From Humibacillus sp. (GTDB taxonomy: Bacteria > Actinomycetota > Actinomycetes > Actinomycetales > Dermatophilaceae), in assembly GCA_030452985.1 (NCBI GenBank), contig JAKDLG010000003.1, positions 1 through 64,000 on the forward strand: DNA of 64,000 nucleotides. Reading direction: 5' to 3'. Below, one piece after another: positions 42,384 to 50,820 of the stretch (position 1 is the stretch's first letter; each line of letters opens with the position of its first letter). The position numbers and the translations under genes are program-made. Below the pieces are notes generated by a model that did no database searches, was not told where the DNA came from, and was given only the letters and a program-made list of their open reading frames with translations.

Positions 42384-43196
42384 TCAGGCGAGGTGCACCA
42401 TGACGCCGGCGGCTCGCAGCCGGTCGAGCTCACCGGCATCCGCCGCGTGCGTCGTGACGAGGTCGGTGACCTTCTTGGCGGCGCAGATCGAGGTAAGCGC
42501 CCGGGCGCCGATCTTCGCCCCGGCCGCGACGCAGATCGAGGTGCGGGCCCGTTCCATCATGGTGCGCACGATCAGTGCTTCGTCGTCGTGGGTGCACATG
42601 GCGCCCTCGGCCGCGGTGAGCCCGTCGACGCCGAAGACGGCGACGTCGAACCAGAGCTGCTCCATCGTGGTCATCGCGATGGCGCCGCTGACCTCGTACG
42701 ACTCGGGGCGGGCGAGGCCGCCGAGGGAGATGCACCGCACGTGCGGGCGCAGCACGACCTCGGTGGCGATGTTGAGGGCGTTGGTGACGATCGTGAGCGG
42801 CTCGCTCTTGGGGTCGCGTTCGGTGGCGGTGATCGCCCGGGCCGTGGCCGTGGTCGTGGTGCCACCGTTGAAGGCGATGACCTGAGCGTGTTCGACGAGG
42901 GATGCCGCGAGCGCCCCGATGCGCGTGTGGTCATCGTCGGCCGCGGCGCTGCGGTAGCGGTAGGGCAGCTCGTAGGCGACCGACGTCGCGACGATGCCGC
43001 CGTGGTTGCGGGTCGCGAGCTGGCGGTGGGCGAGCTCGTGGAAGTCGCGGCGCACCGTGGCCTCGCTGACGCCGAGCAGCTCGGCGCCCTCGGCGACGGA
43101 GAGCCGACCCCGGGTGGCCAGCTGGTCGAGCATCACCGACCAGCGCGCCGAGCGGGTGCGTGGCGAGGGGGCGGGCGCGGCTTGAGGCGGGGTCAC
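42384..43196 (-). CDS. DeoR-family transcriptional regulator
   Basis: A 270-residue repressor-like protein. The DeoR helix-turn-helix reads LATRGRLSVAEGAELLGVSE then ATVRRDFHELAHRQLATRNH. The C-terminal sugar-phosphate sensor domain has AFNGGTTTTATARAI and VFGVDGLTAAEGAM. GTG 43196 is chosen; the open frame to 43265 adds residues unlike the family and passes through the operator region. It is divergent from the SIS sugar isomerase gene, its likely target; AgaR and GatR repressors act this way. Confidence 0.88.
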   Translation of the reverse strand: MTPPQAAPAPSPRTRSARWSVMLDQLATRGRLSVAEGAELLGVSEATVRRDFHELAHRQLATRNHGGIVATSVAYELPYRYRSAAADDDHTRIGALAASLVEHAQVIAFNGGTTTTATARAITATERDPKSEPLTIVTNALNIATEVVLRPHVRCISLGGLARPESYEVSGAIAMTTMEQLWFDVAVFGVDGLTAAEGAMCTHDDEALIVRTMMERARTSICVAAGAKIGARALTSICAAKKVTDLVTTHAADAGELDRLRAAGVMVHLA

Positions 43197-43256
43197 GGCC
43201 CCGAGTCTAGGGTGCAGTTCGCGCAGTGGACATTCGCATCTCTGCTCATTTAGACT

Positions 43257-43280
43257 GTCAATCAATCAGTACCAATCACC
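43257..43280. promoter_or_regulatory. CAATCA repeats between divergent DeoR and SIS genes
   Basis: An AT-rich spot contains CAATCAATCA followed by CCAATCA, and on the minus strand a TTGACA box (43260-43255). Short direct repeats are typical of DeoR-family operators. Confidence 0.4.
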
Positions 43281-43296
43281 ACGCTGACGGAGGACC

Positions 43297-44226
43297 ATGA
43301 GCACCGACCAGACCACCGACCCGACATCCACGCCGTCCAGCCACCTCGAGCGTGAGCTGTTCAGCCAGCCCGACGCCTGGGCCCAGGCCGTCGGGCGCCT
43401 GGCCGAGGTGAGCGGCATCCTGCCTCAGGCCGGCGAGCGCGTCGCGGTCATCGGCTGCGGCACGTCGTTGTTCATGGCCCAGGCCTACGCCGAGCGCCGG
43501 GAGTCGCTGGGGCAGGGCGTCACCGACGCGTTCGCCGCCTCGGAGCACCACCTCGAGCGCGGCTACGACCGGGCCGTCGTGATCTGCCGGTCGGGCACCA
43601 CGTCGGAGATCATCGCGGTGATCCACCGGCTCAAGGCGCTGGGGATCAACCACACCAGCATCGTGGCGACGGCCGGCACCCCGGTGGCCGACGAGAGCGA
43701 CCACACGATTCTGCTGTCGGAGGCCGACGAGGAGTCGGTCGTGCAGACCCGCTTCGCGACCACCAACCTTGCCCTGCTGCTCGCCTCGCTCGGCGACGAC
43801 CTCGCCCCGGCGATCGCCGACGCCCGCGCCGTGCTCGCCGAGAGCGTCGACGACGCCGTGGGCGTGATGCGCGACGTCGAGCAGGTGACCTTTCTCGGCA
43901 CCGGCTGGACCGTGGGCCTGGCCAACGAGGCCGCCCTCAAGCTGCGCGAGACGGCCCAGTTCTGGGCCGAGAGCTACCCCGCCACGGAGTACCGCCACGG
44001 GCCGATCAGCATTGCGACGACCGGCCGCGCCGTGTGGGCCTTCGGCGCGGTTCCGGGCGGTCTGGCCGAGCAGGTTGCCGCGACCGGCGCCCACTTCGAG
44101 CACCGCGACCTCCACCCGCTCGCCGAGCTGGTGCGGGTGCACCGCCTCTGCCTGCTGCGCGCCGAGCTGGCGGGCCTTGAGCCCGACGCCCCGCGCCACC
44201 TGACCCGGAGCATCGTGCTGGCCTGA
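43297..44226 (+). CDS. double-SIS-domain sugar isomerase/deaminase (AgaS/FrlB-like)
   Basis: A 309-residue protein with two SIS domains. The first has VAVIGCGTSLFMAQAYAE and CRSGTTSEIIAVI; the second has FLGTGWTVGLANEAALKLRE followed by AESYPATEYRHGPISI, the GlmS/AgaS-type active-site block. Members isomerise or deaminate amino-sugar phosphates, or cleave fructosamine phosphates. GGAGG precedes the ATG. With the divergent DeoR regulator it forms a small amino-sugar unit that could finish breakdown of a sulfated amino sugar released by the sulfatases; that link is inference. Confidence 0.85.
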   Translation: MSTDQTTDPTSTPSSHLERELFSQPDAWAQAVGRLAEVSGILPQAGERVAVIGCGTSLFMAQAYAERRESLGQGVTDAFAASEHHLERGYDRAVVICRSGTTSEIIAVIHRLKALGINHTSIVATAGTPVADESDHTILLSEADEESVVQTRFATTNLALLLASLGDDLAPAIADARAVLAESVDDAVGVMRDVEQVTFLGTGWTVGLANEAALKLRETAQFWAESYPATEYRHGPISIATTGRAVWAFGAVPGGLAEQVAATGAHFEHRDLHPLAELVRVHRLCLLRAELAGLEPDAPRHLTRSIVLA

Positions 44227-44260
44227 CGCCTTTTGGGGGCGGGAGTCGCGGGCCGAGCGG

Positions 44261-44866
44261 TCAGGCCGGCGGCACCGTCAGGGTCATCACGCAGTTCTTC
44301 AGCCCCTTGGATCGGCCGAAGGTGAAGCCGGCCTGCTCGTACATCCGGCGGGTGCCGTTGTAGAGGAACGACGACGACATCTTCTTGCCGTCCGGCTGTT
44401 TCGTCATGTCGTGCGGGTAGCCCTCGACCACTCCGCCACCCGCCTGGGCGATCAGGTCGAGGGCGCCTTTGAGGGCCAGGGCCGCCAGGCCGTGCCGACG
44501 GTAGCGCCGGTCGACAAAGATGCAGGTGACGCGGTAGTCGGGCGCGCTTGCCTGGGTCGCCTCGTACTCCTTGCGGTGGTGGATGTTGGGCAGCTCGTCG
44601 GGTGGCCCGAACTCTGCCCAGGCCACGGCCTCGTCGCCGTCGAACACGAGCGCGGCGTGTGCGCAGCCGTTCTCGACGAGGTTGCACTTGAGGTCGCGGT
44701 TGCTCTCGTAGGTGCGGTCTTTGTCGCGCGACAGTGAGTGGAAATAGGTACACCAGCAGCCACCGAAGATGCCGTTGTGCCGCTCAACCAGCTCGGCGAA
44801 GGCGGGCCAGGTGTCGGCAGACAGCGGCCGAATGGTCAGGTCGTCGGTCGAGGTCACGGCTGGCAT
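44261..44866 (-). CDS. GNAT-family acetyltransferase
   Basis: A 201-residue protein. CCW-type segment FGGCWCTYFHSLSRDKDRTY near 34-53 and the acetyl-CoA motif VDRRYRRHGLAALALKGALD near 118-137 identify an actinobacterial GNAT subgroup. It ends with GFTFGRSKGLKNCVMTLTVP. The substrate is unknown. It is convergent with the SIS gene. Confidence 0.85.
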   Translation of the reverse strand: MPAVTSTDDLTIRPLSADTWPAFAELVERHNGIFGGCWCTYFHSLSRDKDRTYESNRDLKCNLVENGCAHAALVFDGDEAVAWAEFGPPDELPNIHHRKEYEATQASAPDYRVTCIFVDRRYRRHGLAALALKGALDLIAQAGGGVVEGYPHDMTKQPDGKKMSSSFLYNGTRRMYEQAGFTFGRSKGLKNCVMTLTVPPA

Positions 44867-45179
44867 ACCGACAGGCTAGAACCGATTGCGGACGATCGCG
44901 GCCCGGGAAGCTTCGGCGTCAACCGGTGCGGAGGCACGCTGGCTTGAGCCTGTGCTGCGCCGCAAGGTCGACCGCTGTATGTCTCAGCCGGAGCGCGACG
45001 GGTGTCTGTATGTCGAACCCACCCGAACCCAGGAGGACAACTTGGCCCGTCTACAGCCGTTGCCGATTACCGGCGTCTTCCGCGTGATGGTGAAACGCTA
45101 AAGCCAGAAGCTGCTCGGAGAGGTGCCCGAACCATTGGGGGGTGTACTTTCACAACCAGCCCGTGCTGAAGGATGGTGG
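44867..45179. other. intergenic stretch next to the IS30 remnant
   Basis: About 310 bases between the GNAT gene and the decayed IS30 element. A short plus frame (44979-45101, ATG with no clear ribosome binding site) is the only candidate and has no motif. No terminal repeat of the IS could be fixed here. Confidence 0.35.
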
Positions 45180-46082
45180 CAACCGGTGGAGGCAGCGGAG
45201 ATGCTGAGGAGTCGTTCGTACGCTTCGGCGGTGCGCAATTCGAGGAGTTTAGTGAGGGCTCGTTGATCTCGTCGGCGATGGCGTCGAGGTAGGGCTGGTG
45301 GTCGGTGATGTCCGTTGGCTTAGGCAGGTACCGGCGGATGAGGAGGATACGGTTCTCGTTGCTGCCTCGTTCCCAGGGCGAGTGGGGCGGGAAGTAGAAC
45401 GGCATCTTCGTGGCCGATGTGGGCGTGCTGGCCCATCTCCGAGCCGTGGTCGCAGGTGATCGAGCGGCGGAACATCGCTGTCAACGCGGTCGTGGCCTCG
45501 ATGACCGCGTCGGCGAGGCCGTCGCTGGGCTTGCCCAGCGGCAACGCGAGGATGCACGTGAAGCCAGTGACCCGCTCGACCAGGATCGCGGCCGTGCTGG
45601 AACTGGTCCGCCAGCCCTTGCTGATGATGAGGTCGCCTTCTGAGTCGACGGGGACCTTCCGGCCCAGGACGTCCTCGGGTCGGTCTTCGCTGCTGACCAT
45701 CCCCACGACCGGGCCGCTCTGACACTGCCCCAACGGTTTTCGCGGCCCGCGCCGGGTCCGGCCGGAGTCAAGGCGGATCCCCAGCTCTTTCAGGTGCCCG
45801 GGCATGGCGTACACGTAGGAATAGACCGCTTCATGAGACACGGCCCGAGCCTGCCCGTCCGGGGACCCGGGCGCCACTTCCAACCGGTCCGCCGCGCCGC
45901 CCGGCAGTCCGCGTGGACCACCGGTACCCCCTGGTCAGCGTGCTGTTGCGGCGGACCTCTCTCGAGATCACCGACAGCGCCCGGCCCAGGTCGGTCGCGA
46001 TCGCCCGGATGGACCAGCCCGCCTTCAACCCTGCAGAGATCTCCCAACGGTCAACGGCCGTCAACATCATTCGCGCCGCCAC
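45180..46082 (-). mobile_element. decayed IS30-family transposase
   Basis: Four pieces in shifting frames. The N-terminal helix-turn-helix is LTAVDRWEISAGLKAGWSIR plus ATDLGRALSVISREVRRN (46060-45950). The integrase core follows in another frame: VSHEAVYSYVYAMPGHLKEL, EGDLIISKG, FRRSITCDHGSEMGQHAHIG. Then FPPHSPWERGSNENR holds the catalytic Glu after a further shift, and a last shifted piece reads TKLLELRTAEAYERLL. At least three frame changes make it inactive. Ends and terminal repeats were not identified. Confidence 0.8.
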
Positions 46083-46344
46083 TTTCGTCCTGCCTCACCT
46101 CGCCTAAATGACCGAGGCCGTTGCTACGACACCGCCAAGACCTTCCTGCGGTCAGAGCAAGGCCAGAAGTCGGGGTGCCCCAAGAGAACCCGAAGTCGTT
46201 TGCGCACATGGCCGTCGCGGCTCAGGCGGGCTGCTCGCGGTGCCACGGCTTCGCATACTTCCACGCCCACAACGAGAGGCGAGACTAGCAAGGTGCCGGT
46301 AAAACCAACCTCGGAGGTGTTCACCCGACTCGAGCGGGGGCGTC

Positions 46345-46563
46345 ATGGCGAACGCCGAGGCGATGACCACCACACCGCCGACTGTCAGCGACAAACAACG
46401 CGTTCGCCTGCTGGGCCAGCTCTGGGAGCGAGCGATGGTCGAGCTCACCACCGAGGTCGGCCTGGCCAACCTCTACGCCCACTCCAACGTCTCCATTGGC
46501 ATCGAGTCCCGGGCCCATGATTCCGTCTGCCAGCCCGACTCGGCCCGGTCACAGGTGGCATAG
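46345..46563 (+). CDS. small hypothetical protein
   Basis: A 72-residue frame starting at ATG with CGGGGGC upstream. The central part DKQRVRLLGQLWERAMVELT and VGLANLYAHSNVSIG looks like real helix-forming protein; the ends are low complexity. No family is recognised. It lies inside the island after the IS30 remnant, five bases before another small frame. Confidence 0.35.
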   Translation: MANAEAMTTTPPTVSDKQRVRLLGQLWERAMVELTTEVGLANLYAHSNVSIGIESRAHDSVCQPDSARSQVA

Positions 46564-46568
46564 CCGCC

Positions 46569-46808
46569 GTGACAGAGTTCTTCAACTCCACCGCACACTT
46601 CTTCCGACCGCACGATGCGCAGGCTCCAGCAGGGCGTCTCACCCCAAGCGTTGACGAAGCTCTTGCCGACAAAGTTATTGCCCAACGCGACGCCAACCTG
46701 AGCGCCGCAGTGACAACCGCGCCCCCGGGGCTAGCGCTGCCCAGGGGGAAGCCGCTACCTTCGAAGCCTTCGAAGGTAGCTTCGAAGGCCGAACCTTCAA
46801 ACTTTTGA
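46569..46808 (+). CDS. small hypothetical protein
   Basis: A 79-residue frame starting at GTG just after the preceding small gene: MTEFFNSTAHFFRPHDAQAP, ending in a Lys/Ser/Pro tail coded by the TTCGAAG palindrome. There is no good ribosome binding site. It may be chance or a worn fragment. The tail VASKA is repeated, in sequence and in frame, near the end of the next gene. Confidence 0.25.
   Translation: MTEFFNSTAHFFRPHDAQAPAGRLTPSVDEALADKVIAQRDANLSAAVTTAPPGLALPRGKPLPSKPSKVASKAEPSNF
46754..46778. repeat. TTCGAA palindrome, left copy
   Basis: CTACCTTCGAA-GCC-TTCGAAGGTAG has perfect 11-base arms and is followed at once by another CTTCGAAGG (46779-46787). It is 75 bases before the membrane winged-helix gene. 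Confidence 0.65.
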
Positions 46809-46853
46809 TGACTTGATGATTGAAGTGATCTCATTGACCGTTGGGGAAAAATC

Positions 46854-47708
46854 GTGACTATCAGCAGCGTTACCAGCGTAGAATTTAATGAGTGGCTGCC
46901 ACCCTCTTCGATTGTGCTATTGATGCTAGGCGCCCTTCTTCTACTCGCGATAGCAGTCGGTCTCGCCGTACAACGAAGGCAACGCAGTCGAGCACAGAAC
47001 AGGCCAATAGCGGAACGTGAGAAGATACGACTGATTATAATGCTTACTTTGAGAAAACGGCACAAACGATTCGCAGGAAAATTGCAAACCAAGAGCATCC
47101 AAGAGGCTAAAAAGATCGGCCTGCAGATAAGCGCTGGCGACTTCGAAGATGCAATCGAGTTCCTTGACGGGAAGGGTCTCATAAAAGAACAGACGTCAGA
47201 ATGGATTCCGCAGTCGCTCAGGATGAATCGAGTTATTCGCCTAACCGCCGCCGGGGCTGACGAAGTTGACCGTGGCTTTCAAGATCAAGATCGACCCACC
47301 GAACATCTTATGGCTCACAAAATTCTAGTCACAGGCACAGGAGCAATCGTGAACTATACCCAAGGCGACAATAGCCCGATCATCAGCAATTCACCCAACT
47401 CAGCCGCAGGAAAGCACATCTCGTATAATGGGCCTGAGTGCTCGATAGACACGGCCGAAGTAGCGAAATTCGTCCAAGAGTACCGTACTCTACTCAGGGC
47501 CATGGAAGTTAACGCGGGTGTGAGTCAAAAGGTAGCCGCACAGTTACAAGTGATCGACGCTGAGGTTCAAAGCGACAAAATGGATGAAGCCGAAGTTCGC
47601 AGAGCAGGTAAGAGCGCCATCGATTTCGCAGGAAAGGTCGGCATTGGGGTTGCTTCGAAGGCTGCCTTCGAAGCTTTGGCGAGTACTTGGCATCATTTCT
47701 TCAACTAA
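46854..47708 (+). CDS. membrane-anchored winged-helix protein of unknown function
   Basis: A 284-residue protein of clearly lower GC than its surroundings. Residues 18-39 form one helix (SSIVLLMLGALLLLAIAVGL), followed by basic RRQRSR. Residues about 52-145 look like a winged helix (EREKIRLIIMLTLRKRHKRF, ISAGDFEDAIEFLDGKGLI, VIRLTAAGADEVD). A Gly/Asn-rich stretch (GTGAIVNYTQGDNSPIISNS) joins it to a helical C-terminal domain (PECSIDTAEVAKFVQEYRTL to the end). This build is seen in proteins near phage-defence genes, but no function is known to me. GTG start with GGGGAAAA upstream. It is not in an operon with clear partners. Confidence 0.75.
   Translation: MTISSVTSVEFNEWLPPSSIVLLMLGALLLLAIAVGLAVQRRQRSRAQNRPIAEREKIRLIIMLTLRKRHKRFAGKLQTKSIQEAKKIGLQISAGDFEDAIEFLDGKGLIKEQTSEWIPQSLRMNRVIRLTAAGADEVDRGFQDQDRPTEHLMAHKILVTGTGAIVNYTQGDNSPIISNSPNSAAGKHISYNGPECSIDTAEVAKFVQEYRTLLRAMEVNAGVSQKVAAQLQVIDAEVQSDKMDEAEVRRAGKSAIDFAGKVGIGVASKAAFEALASTWHHFFN
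47652..47674. repeat. TTCGAA palindrome, right copy
   Basis: GCTTCGAAGG-CTG-CCTTCGAAGC has perfect ten-base arms and lies within the last 60 bases of the membrane winged-helix gene. It shares CTTCGAAGG with the left copy. Confidence 0.65.
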
Positions 47709-47798
47709 ACATGTATATGCGGCTTGTGTCATCCCGAGCTAAGGTGGCTCTTCAAACTTAACCGGGCAGGTGCGTGGGCCGCGTCGTTGACTTGAGGG

Positions 47799-47864
47799 GC
47801 CCGTGACCTCGGTGATCATGGCTGTTGTCTACGCAGTCTTGGTCACGAAGGTGAGGTCACGGGC
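47799..47864. repeat. inverted repeat before the ISL3 remnant
   Basis: GCCCGTGACCTC (47799-47810) and GAGGTCACGGGC (47853-47864) are perfect 12-base arms around 42 bases. They sit just before the ISL3 transposase fragment and may mark its end region. Confidence 0.5.
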
Positions 47865-47875
47865 GTGGTTTAGCC

Positions 47876-48205
47876 TACGCAATTACAGGAAGAACAGGTC
47901 ATCAGCGAGGACGCCACGAAGTTCCTCGGCCTGGACGGGTTCGCCCTGATCCGGGTCCAGCTCGAACCGGACGGCGCCCGGGTGGTGCATGTGGTCACCG
48001 CCGACGAGAGCGCCGCAGCCTGCCCGTCCTGTGGGGTCATCTCGACCGCGCGGAAGAGCTCGGCGACCACCCACCCGAGGGACGTGGCCTACGGGCCGGA
48101 CCCGGTCCGGTTGGTGTGGCACAAGAGCCGGTGGCGATGTCGTGAGTCGCTCTGTGAGCGGGGGTCGTTCACCGAGTCGCTGCCGCAGGGCCCGACCCGG
48201 TGCAA
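47876..48205 (+). mobile_element. truncated ISL3-family transposase (N-terminal part)
   Basis: The frame reads ISEDATKFLGLDGFALIRVQ, then the zinc-finger CPSCGVISTARKSSATTHPR and LVWHKSRWRCRESLCERGSF, diagnostic of ISL3 transposases. After TESLPQGPTR the similarity stops and the rest of the 400-residue family is missing, including the DDE core. No good start codon is present. It is a dead fragment between the winged-helix gene and the DUF4435 gene. Confidence 0.8.
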
Positions 48206-48396
48206 CCCGGCCAACCAACGACGGCGGATACGGTGGCTCTGCACCCGCCAAAACCGGCGGGTGTCAGCCAGGGAAAACCGCGTTGCCCGGTTAAGTTCGA
48301 GAGCCGCCGGTTTTCAGGGGGCACCTATGAACCGGGTCTATTCCACCCTTGGATCTGGGCCGGCGACCGCCCGCTATCGTGGGCATGCGCACGATG

Positions 48397-49320
48397 CTAC
48401 GCCGCGATCGCCGCTAGGAGCCGTGTGCGGTAGTGGCGCATCCAAGGCTCGCCAAAGTCCAGCGTCTCCAGGCAGGTTTTAACAACTGTATCGGCCCGAA
48501 CGTTCCGCTCTGGCGCCGCCAAGTTGGGATCGCATCGCACTAGGTGCCAAACATAGTGCATTACCCACTTCCCACGCACCAACCGCTCAGGCTTGCCGCA
48601 ACTGAGAGTTTCGGCGGCCTTATCAATCACGGCCTCAAAAGTCTCCGCAAGTCCAGTCTTCGCAACCGCTGCGCCGATTTTCAGGCGAAGTTCATCCGCA
48701 GCCTCTTTCCGCAAGGGGCCGTAACCTTCCGAATTGATACGCGAGTGCTTGGAGTGTTTTACTTCGCACCCGACGCCACACAGATCGGCAGCAATGCCGA
48801 AACTGATCCATTCGAACCAGAGTGACGCGAGCTCTCCGGCCAAATCCGCGCCTGATCTTAAAGCTAAAGCGCATTCTCTGACGGGAAGGGAATAGGCGGA
48901 AGACGCCGCCCTAACAACATCGCCATTGATGAGGATTTCCGCCTCAGCATCCATAGCATTGGTGTAGATTACGTGTGGACTTACTACTTCTCGACCTGCA
49001 AGAGAGTCATAATCTCGATCTAGCCCCATAACTATGTTCCGCGAGCCTGCCGTTGGCGATTGCCGTAACTTCTCGACCTCATCCAAGGCGCGAAATACTG
49101 CTAGTACGTGGTCCTTGCCGCCGGCCACAACCCCATTCACTTCAATCGTTTCCGCCAAACGGACCACCACTCCCATCACCTGCACCTCAGGCAGGCTATT
49201 TGCACATCGCTCAAAAAATGGGCCATCGTGATTTGATCCTTCAACGATTATCCATAAGGCATGCTTTGACAACTTCACCCTGGCAGCAAACGCAAGAACA
49301 TTGCGTCGCAATTTCGTCAT
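48397..49320 (-). CDS. DUF4435/TOPRIM-like protein (AriB-like)
   Basis: A 307-residue protein. ALWIIVEGSNHDGPFFERCA (residues about 21-40) carries the conserved Glu of a TOPRIM-like fold, RNIVMGLDRDYDSLAG the Asp-x-Asp, and YTNAMDAEAEIL a third conserved acidic helix, the pattern of DUF4435. The ATG overlaps the ATPase stop as ATGA. In PARIS systems the DUF4435 protein AriB is held by the ATPase AriA and freed on phage attack to act as a nuclease that cuts host tRNA. Assignment rests on motifs and gene order, not on a search. It lies on lower-GC DNA. Confidence 0.78.
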   Translation of the reverse strand: MTKLRRNVLAFAARVKLSKHALWIIVEGSNHDGPFFERCANSLPEVQVMGVVVRLAETIEVNGVVAGGKDHVLAVFRALDEVEKLRQSPTAGSRNIVMGLDRDYDSLAGREVVSPHVIYTNAMDAEAEILINGDVVRAASSAYSLPVRECALALRSGADLAGELASLWFEWISFGIAADLCGVGCEVKHSKHSRINSEGYGPLRKEAADELRLKIGAAVAKTGLAETFEAVIDKAAETLSCGKPERLVRGKWVMHYVWHLVRCDPNLAAPERNVRADTVVKTCLETLDFGEPWMRHYRTRLLAAIAA

Positions 49321-50519
49321 AGTTCGAACACGAAGTCGTCGTTGATTTCGGCCATGATTTCCGGTGAATGAGTCGCTAATAGTAGCTGGCATGCGGGATT
49401 AACCGTCTTCATGGACTTGACAAGTACTTGCTGCCAATCAACGTGCATGCTCAATTCGGGCTCATCGATCATGACCGTATCTTCTTCAGCGGCTAGCACC
49501 TCCAACATCAAGCGGAGAAGTTGCTTCTCTCCCGATGAGAGCGATCGCAACGGAATGGTCGCGCCCTCCAGCTCAACGGAAAGGCCGGCTCGCCCCAGAG
49601 CGCTGGTTCCGAGTGAGAGCTTCTTTCCTCCTGAGTAAAGTGACTCGACCACTTTCTGGAACTCGGTCTGCGGATTAAGCGCCTCTGAGACGTCGGCCGT
49701 AACTTCTTGGATTGTCCGCACTACGCCACGCAAGTCGGATTCATTACCATACCGCCTAAGGAATTCCGGCTTGCCGAATCGAAGAGAGATTCGCTGTTCC
49801 CGAAGAAAATTCTCAACGAGCACGTAGGCCTGCTCCGCGGACACCTCTGGCGCGCCACCGGCGCTGATACCCGCGCCCGCGCCTCCCCCGAACAGGATCG
49901 CAAGGATGGCTGCCAAGCCTTGTTGCTGAATGGCTCGAATGCGACCGAGCGCCTCGTTGTTGTAAGCCTGCCAACGCTGTCGTACCTGATGAGCGAAATC
50001 TGTATCCAAGAAGTCATCGTCGATGGTTCCTTGAATACGTCCAGGTCGGTTGGAGATTTGCGTAAGCCGCGATATGGGCATATATGAGTGCCTGTACGGG
50101 GCGTCCTTACGACTGCTCCGGCTTGGCAGTCGTCCCGGCACTAGCGGCTTGGAAAGTTGTCCCTCGAGTAAGATTGTGTCCCAGGCCTTTTGCTCCCGGA
50201 CCTCTTGCCACATCCCCTCACCCATCGGCTCCAATTGCATGCCGTCTTCATCATCAGCGGCGATCGACTCTTTGTCTAGCGTCCGTCGAAGTTTCGCCCC
50301 AAACTGACTGCTCCAGAATATCACCTCCGCAGACTCGAAAGGAACGTACTTTAAAGCATCCACGTCATTACGCATTGCAGCATGCAGAATCTTTAACAGG
50401 GAAGTCTTTCCAGATCCGTTCAACCCCCAGAAGATGTTGACTTGCCGGTCGAGCGTCCGACTGACGTCAGCGCTCCTCCCTGCAAGCCCCGTTACCCTAA
50501 AATACTCGATATAGGCCAA
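49317..50519 (-). CDS. AAA/ABC-like ATPase (AriA-like)
   Basis: A 400-residue ATPase. Walker A is GLNGSGKTSL near residue 35; a 250-residue insert with coiled and helical parts follows. The signature helix is RSLSSGEKQLLRLMLEVLAA, Walker B is DTVMIDEPELSMHVDW, and LLLATHSPEIM has the switch His. This is the AAA_15/21 (OLD/RecF-like) type. TTG 50519 is chosen: AAGGAAGGG stands eight bases before it, while no ATG or GTG gives a sensible start. Its stop overlaps the DUF4435 gene. The pair matches the PARIS arrangement. Confidence 0.82.
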   Translation of the reverse strand: MAYIEYFRVTGLAGRSADVSRTLDRQVNIFWGLNGSGKTSLLKILHAAMRNDVDALKYVPFESAEVIFWSSQFGAKLRRTLDKESIAADDEDGMQLEPMGEGMWQEVREQKAWDTILLEGQLSKPLVPGRLPSRSSRKDAPYRHSYMPISRLTQISNRPGRIQGTIDDDFLDTDFAHQVRQRWQAYNNEALGRIRAIQQQGLAAILAILFGGGAGAGISAGGAPEVSAEQAYVLVENFLREQRISLRFGKPEFLRRYGNESDLRGVVRTIQEVTADVSEALNPQTEFQKVVESLYSGGKKLSLGTSALGRAGLSVELEGATIPLRSLSSGEKQLLRLMLEVLAAEEDTVMIDEPELSMHVDWQQVLVKSMKTVNPACQLLLATHSPEIMAEINDDFVFEL

Positions 50520-50820
50520 AGCAGATACCCTTCCTTGCGACTTACTCGACCCTACGACATGCGGTGGGCTCAGGGCGCCTGCCGCCGGTCCACTCACGCC
50601 CACTCTGTCCGAAAGGACGCATGTTGGTGGGAGCCCGCGTAGTGACCGGGCGCGCTGCGCGCATCCCCAGGACGCACCTCGCCCTGCTCGCCATACCTCG
50701 CGTACGCCGGCCGTCAGCACCGTCGCCCTGAACTCTGGCAGCGGGATCAGCCAACGTGCGAGCTTCGTTCGTCATCGAACCGGTGCAGCGGCGCGCCCGT
50801 CGAAATGAAAGCGGTAGCGG
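50520..50820. other. right edge of the low-GC island
   Basis: About 300 bases upstream of the ATPase and beyond the TetR gene end. Composition returns to high GC from about 50560. A minus frame (50542-50775) has no motif. The ATPase promoter should lie here but no convincing boxes were seen. Confidence 0.35.

Noticed and set aside
50542-50775. Small minus frame beyond the ATPase
   Set aside because: Arg/Ala/Gly-rich nonsense typical of GC-rich non-coding DNA.
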